A DNA stretch of 64,000 bases from Diphasiastrum complanatum. Lineage: Eukaryota; Streptophyta; Lycopodiopsida; Lycopodiales; Lycopodiaceae. Positions 60,180-64,000 of this stretch are shown piece by piece. The stretch is from assembly GCA_029204225.1 (NCBI GenBank), contig MU831572.1, positions 64,001-128,000 of the forward strand. The letters are read 5' to 3'. Below the pieces are notes generated by a model. It did no database searches. It saw nothing but the letters and a program-made list of their open reading frames with translations, and was not told the origin of the DNA. Each line of letters opens with the position of its first letter. The stretch's first letter is position 1. Made by a program: the position numbers and the translations under genes.

Positions 60180-62286
60180 GTTTTCAAAATGTCAACGAAG
60201 GGACCTGCTTCAAGAGTGGATTTAGTAAATCGAATGTGACAAACAGACAATGGTGATCTAAAAAATGCTTGGGTCCAATTTGATCACACCAAAAGAGTAA
60301 TTGAGTAGTCAACAATGGCATGTCATGTCTACGACCCAAGGTACTTTTATTTTCTTTTCGAACCATATTAGACAACTTTCTCCTCTTTAAAGATAAACTT
60401 ATTATTTTATCATGTTCAGTGTGCAAGAGTAATTGAGCATAGCTACATGTGAGATGAAGGAAGAAGATACTAGGGCACAAATTTTTTTGGGAGATGCTCA
60501 ATGCAATCATGGAGCGTGATGGCCACAACAATGCTGACTTTTGTGGGTCCATGACAGGCGAGGCTGAGATAAACTAGAGGGCACTTAGAACAGTGTACAA
60601 TGGGGGTGCAGACAATGTCATGAGTGGTCATAAGAGGTCATGCCTATTTCATTGGGAACAAAGCCTCGTGAGACACACCAATGCATATGTTCCCAAGGAA
60701 CAAATGGCTCAACACAAGATATTATGCAAAAATTGGAGGGCTGCCGCAACCAGGGAAGAAGCATTGGAACATTACAAGTTAATTAGGCAATGGTGGAGGA
60801 CAACAAAAGTGAAGGAGTCTGATATCCTAGCTTTGGATAGATGGTTGAGCTAGTGGAAAGTCATAATAGCTCATTGGGACGATTTCATGGTGGTAGTAAG
60901 TTTTTTCCACACTCTTCAATAGCAAATATGATTTGCTTTTATCATTTTTAATTGTTTTTGTTATTAGATACTGAGATATTTGTTATTTGCATTCGTAAGG
61001 TGTTGGATAGCAATGCTGCTGCAAATACTCCACGAACCAATTTATCCGAATCCAAACATGGCAGCTGGCTTGCTGGAGAGGGGCAAAAAGATAAGGTTTC
61101 CTTGTATGATGCAATTGTATTTGATATGGCAAATGCTCTTTTTCAAAGTGCAAAACAACATGCATATATTATGGAAAAACATTTGGGTACTGGACCAAGC
61201 TTGAAGAATTTACTTGAAAGAAGCTCATCAAAGACTTCATTCAATCCAACGACGATGTCACAGACAGTTCACAAAGTTGTCACAGGCACTCCAATGTACC
61301 ACAATCGAACCAACTTGGAGGGTGAGAGAGAGACCATGCAACAGAAGAGGAGGCCTTCCTTGGTTGTGGACATAGATGATGATAGTAGTCACAGACCAGA
61401 ATTCATTCAAGTTACCAAGGAACGCAAGGAAAGGGGTCACCCTAAAAAACTTATATTTCAAGTAGATGGAAATGCACCTGGACAAGGTATAGAGGTACCT
61501 CAGACCTAAGGGGCTCTCCCTCAAATGGGTGACTTTGTTTTCTAAGACAGGCAAGAGGTGGTGGAACGCATTGTACATGACACATTTTGGGCAATTAGGA
61601 GAACTAACATTGGTAGTCATGTGAAGTGCTCTCATGTGAAGTCCCAGCAAATGATCTGGTCTTGCAATAGTGATTGCACCCATACTTGGAACCCAAAGAA
61701 GAACATCAATCCCACACCAGCAAAACTGCCAAGCATCTGGCATGTTGCTGAAGGAACAAAATTGGTGCAATCAAAGGTGGACATGTTGACTACAACATAA
61801 TTTCAGTTAGAAGTGAAGGCTGCTAGTGTGAGTAATGTTGCCAATGTTTCTGGCCCCAAACAAGGGGCAGGTCACAACAAAGCAGATCACTCCAAAACCC
61901 GTGACAACAAACGACCAAGGCATAGGACAAAAATATCAAAAATGGCACAAGCACGTATAGAAAAAGCCCTATTCTTGAATGGTTCTGTGCTAACAGAGAA
62001 AGTAGTACTGCAGTCACAACATGAGATTTTTGAAATCAAGACTGAGTCTTCTCTGCAAACGGGGATTCATTATGATGTCCATATACATGCCAATCCATCA
62101 TGTACTTGTCTAGATTTCCAAAAAAGAGCGGCTGGAAGAAAGTCATATACTGTCTGCAAGCATATATATTTCATTATTTTAAGGATTTTGGGATTCGGTC
62201 AACTAAGCAACATGTTTATTCATCAAGCCAGTCTGAGCGAAGCCAACGACTTTCAAGCACTCACTCATGGGAGAACTTATCCATGA
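60180..62286 (+). pseudogene. MULE transposase with SWIM zinc finger
   Basis: Broken frames in order: STKGPASRVDLVNRM, KNAWVQFDHTKRVIE, MACHVYDP (60190-60345); WEMLNAIMERDGHNNADFCG, LRTVYNGGADNVMSGHKRSC, LFHWEQSLVRHTNAYVP (60485-60700), the MULE-type core around the CLFHW motif; LIRQWWRTT; NLSESKHGSWLAGEGQKDKV and VFDMANALFQSAKQHAYIME (61040-61160); and a C-terminal SWIM finger CTCLDFQKRAAGRKSYTVCK with the closing H (62100-62163). At least four stops (60238, 60307, 60574, 60851) make it non-functional. It would have acted on the terminal inverted repeats in the nucleus. Confidence 0.85.
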
Positions 62287-63011
62287 ATGCAATAGTTATT
62301 GTTTTTAGATGAGGGCCAAATGGCAAAATCGAGTAGCCACATTACAATGCGTGAGTAGGGATTGAAATGGAAAAAACAATTGTCATTATGAATATGAAAG
62401 TTTGGCAAATTTATTTCCATTAGATAGCTTGCACAGTCCGTTCAATAGTATGTCTGTCACCCCTATGCGGTGCTTTTATTCGAGTTGGCAAGTCTAGTTA
62501 GTATGGAATTGTACTTTCTTCCTATTACGTAGTAGTTTTGTATTGCCAACAATCATTTCTTGTAAACATATGCAAAGGTGACGGTGGGTTCACTTGGACC
62601 CATGATTGTTGTATTGGTAGTTTAACGTACATGTCATGTTTTTTAGTGTTAATGGCTATTGTAATGGGTGAAATGTTGAAATAATTGCAAGATGTTGTAA
62701 TGTGTGACATTTAGAAATATAAAACCCTCGATCTAAACTCAAAAAGGCTCGGTTTGGAAAGCCCACCATCAGTAGTCAAGTCATATCATCTAAGCAACAA
62801 CCAGACAACCAACTAAGCAACCCCAATGTACCAACATACCAACTCAGCGATTGATCCACAACCTGAGTCATTTAATATAATCATATAGTACTATCCACAA
62901 CATTAAGGTTAAATGGCTATGCCATATTGTGTGGAGACAGTGAAAATCAGTAGTCTTTACTTGTATATTACTTTGGGTAAAAAGCAATACTAGAAAAAGC
63001 TCGCTTCGAAC
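62287..63011. other. MULE 3' subterminal region, no gene
   Basis: No ORF recognised. An extra copy of the terminal-repeat motif (aaaaagctcgctt) lies just inside the right TIR at 62994-63006. Confidence 0.5.
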
Positions 63012-63054
63012 ACAAAAAAGCTCTCTGCAAAAAGCTCACCAAAAAATTACACCC
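63012..63054 (-). repeat. MULE right terminal inverted repeat
   Basis: Reverse complement begins gggtgtaattTTTTGGtGAG then CTTTTTGCagaGAGCTTTTTT, pairing with 58918-58960. Confidence 0.85.
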
Positions 63055-63063
63055 GAATTAGTG
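63055..63063. repeat. MULE right TSD gaattagtg
   Basis: Pairs with gaattggtg at 58909-58917 (one mismatch). Confidence 0.88.
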
Positions 63064-64000
63064 GACTTCAACGACTTTGCACCACCAGCTATTCCTGAAG
63101 GAACTCCCATTCCAGTGGTGGCTTATCAAACGTTGGCCCAAAAGTTGAAAGCCACAACGGAGCAACACACAAAATTACAATAATCATACCTTGCTTCCGT
63201 CAAGGCCCTGAACCAGCACATTGCCACCTTGGAAGAACGGCTAAAGACAGTTGTCCAGTCAACGTCGTCTGTTTATGCAGAGCACACCCAGTTCCATGAT
63301 TCCGGGCACCACTTTGATGGACCAGATGGTGGAGATGGAGCAGGATTCCAGCAGCCTCCTCCTGCTACTCAAGGCTCCTCCTTTCAAGGCCAACCCCTGG
63401 GGCAAGGAGCTCAAGCACCAACCAATCCATCAAGCTCTGGTGGTACCAGCTCCCAACATTATCTTTTTTCTTCCACTGCTTCTAACCCTCTTGACACCAC
63501 TAACCCCCCATTTATCCAACGTCAATTTTCTCCCGAGTCACAAAGAATTGTTGACGCTAATCCTTCCCCTCCTCTCTCTCCTGAACCTGATCCCCAAATT
63601 TAACACGAGATTGCCTCTGAAGCACCAACCATTCGGCACAGAATCACGCCCATAGAACCAAACAAGGAGTTGCACGCCTCTCAAGAGTTTGCCAAGAAAA
63701 TTCCAACGACAAAAGAGCGAGGTGGCTACATATTGCCAGATTTGGACCAGTGTCAAACACATAAAGAAGCAGTCAAACTCCTGGATCCACAACCTCTCTG
63801 GCGCCATCAGCTCTTCCTACAAAGTAAGACCTCGATGGCACGGTATATCGAAGCTCCCTCCTATATGCGCACAAATCCTTAATACTGTCCAGTAGCGAGG
63901 CGAGAACCGATTCTTGCCACCAAGGTCAAGAATAGGATATTTTGGCCCAAGCTCATTGGCGTCGATACCGGCAACTTAGCCGAAGACATGGTCACCAACT
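63064..64000 (+). CDS. Large Pro/Gln-rich ORF, copy 2, 3' part (runs off window)
   Basis: Continues directly from 58917 after the MULE: DFNDFAPPAIPEGTPIPVVA, ASVKALNQHIATLEERLKTV, FHDSGHHFDGPDGGDGAGFQ, QFSPESQRIVDANPSPPLSP, KERGGYILPDLDQCQTHKEA, SMARYIEAPSYMRTNP, KNRIFWPKLIGVDTGNLAED, MVTN. It is nearly colinear with 51000-51940 of copy 1. Stops at 63181, 63601 and 63880 show decay. The last ~120 codons and the LTR known from copy 1 should lie beyond the window end. Confidence 0.65.

Larger units (their letters stand above)
58918..63054 (+). mobile_element. MULE (Mutator-like element), 4.1 kb, carrying a gene fragment
   Basis: Bounded by ~43-bp terminal inverted repeats and a 9-bp TSD, the size expected for Mutator-like elements. 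It holds a glycyl-tRNA synthetase beta-domain fragment (59576-60010) and a decayed SWIM-finger transposase (60180-62286). It inserted in the large ORF of an LTR element, whose reading continues at 63063. Confidence 0.9.

Noticed and set aside
61258-61770. 170-codon minus-strand ORF
   Set aside because: Antisense shadow of the MULE transposase C-terminal region.

Overview
The window is plant nuclear DNA from a large, repeat-rich genome. Evidence: Ty1/copia and Ty3/gypsy (including chromodomain) LTR retrotransposons, a CACTA (En/Spm, TNP2-type) transposon with spliceosomal introns, a MULE with a SWIM-finger transposase, and decayed pieces of typical land-plant genes (DUF538, tandem CCCH zinc finger, GT65-type O-fucosyltransferase, organellar glycyl-tRNA synthetase beta domain). 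Very long (GA)n/(CT)n tracts recur. A non-seed vascular plant such as a fern would fit, but the sequence does not settle the species. I see no intact host gene, rRNA, CRISPR or functional tRNA; almost every coding region carries stops or frameshifts.

Layout. 1-1.9 kb: unassigned, with a GC-rich patch. 1.9-5.9 kb: two related copia remnants in opposite orientation; the plus-strand one is an integrase/RT/RNase H piece between ~490-bp direct repeats. 7.1-8.4 kb: GA tracts joined to a small repeat family. 8.4-17.2 kb: a minus-strand copia element split by two nested Ty3/gypsy insertions, each with a clean 5-bp target-site duplication (TSD): an internally deleted one (11084-11894, TSD AGTTT) and a chromovirus (13191-16303, TSD CTATG). 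17.6-22.1 kb: a decayed CACTA element whose first ORF joins a SET-like domain to the transposase N-terminus. 22.5-29.2 kb: copia fragments, a 651-codon gag/protease ORF lacking the integrase core, and a solo LTR (28390-29214, TSD TTGTT).

30.6-41.2 kb: an O-fucosyltransferase relic, a foldback element, a gypsy integrase followed by an array of TTCnnGAA palindromes, a fairly well preserved minus-strand copia (35.1-39.2 kb), and a large inverted repeat of an LTR-like sequence. 41-47 kb: mostly AT-rich and featureless, with a GA tract and a copia gag fragment. 47.6-48.9 kb: a cluster of host-like relics (DUF538, CCCH zinc finger, an 88-bp tRNA-like retroposon with a 12-bp TSD).

50-64 kb: two copies of an unrecognised large proline/glutamine-rich, coiled-coil-like ORF. 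Copy 1 is followed directly by a polypurine tract and LTR. Copy 2 lies downstream of a gypsy RT/integrase and is split by a 4.1-kb MULE with a 9-bp TSD. The MULE carries a piece of the glycyl-tRNA synthetase beta anticodon-binding region immediately upstream of its transposase, in the same frame. These last two systems, and the SET-CACTA fusion, are the most promising novelties. The window reads as an archive of nested insertions, truncations and gene-fragment captures rather than as a set of cooperating genes.
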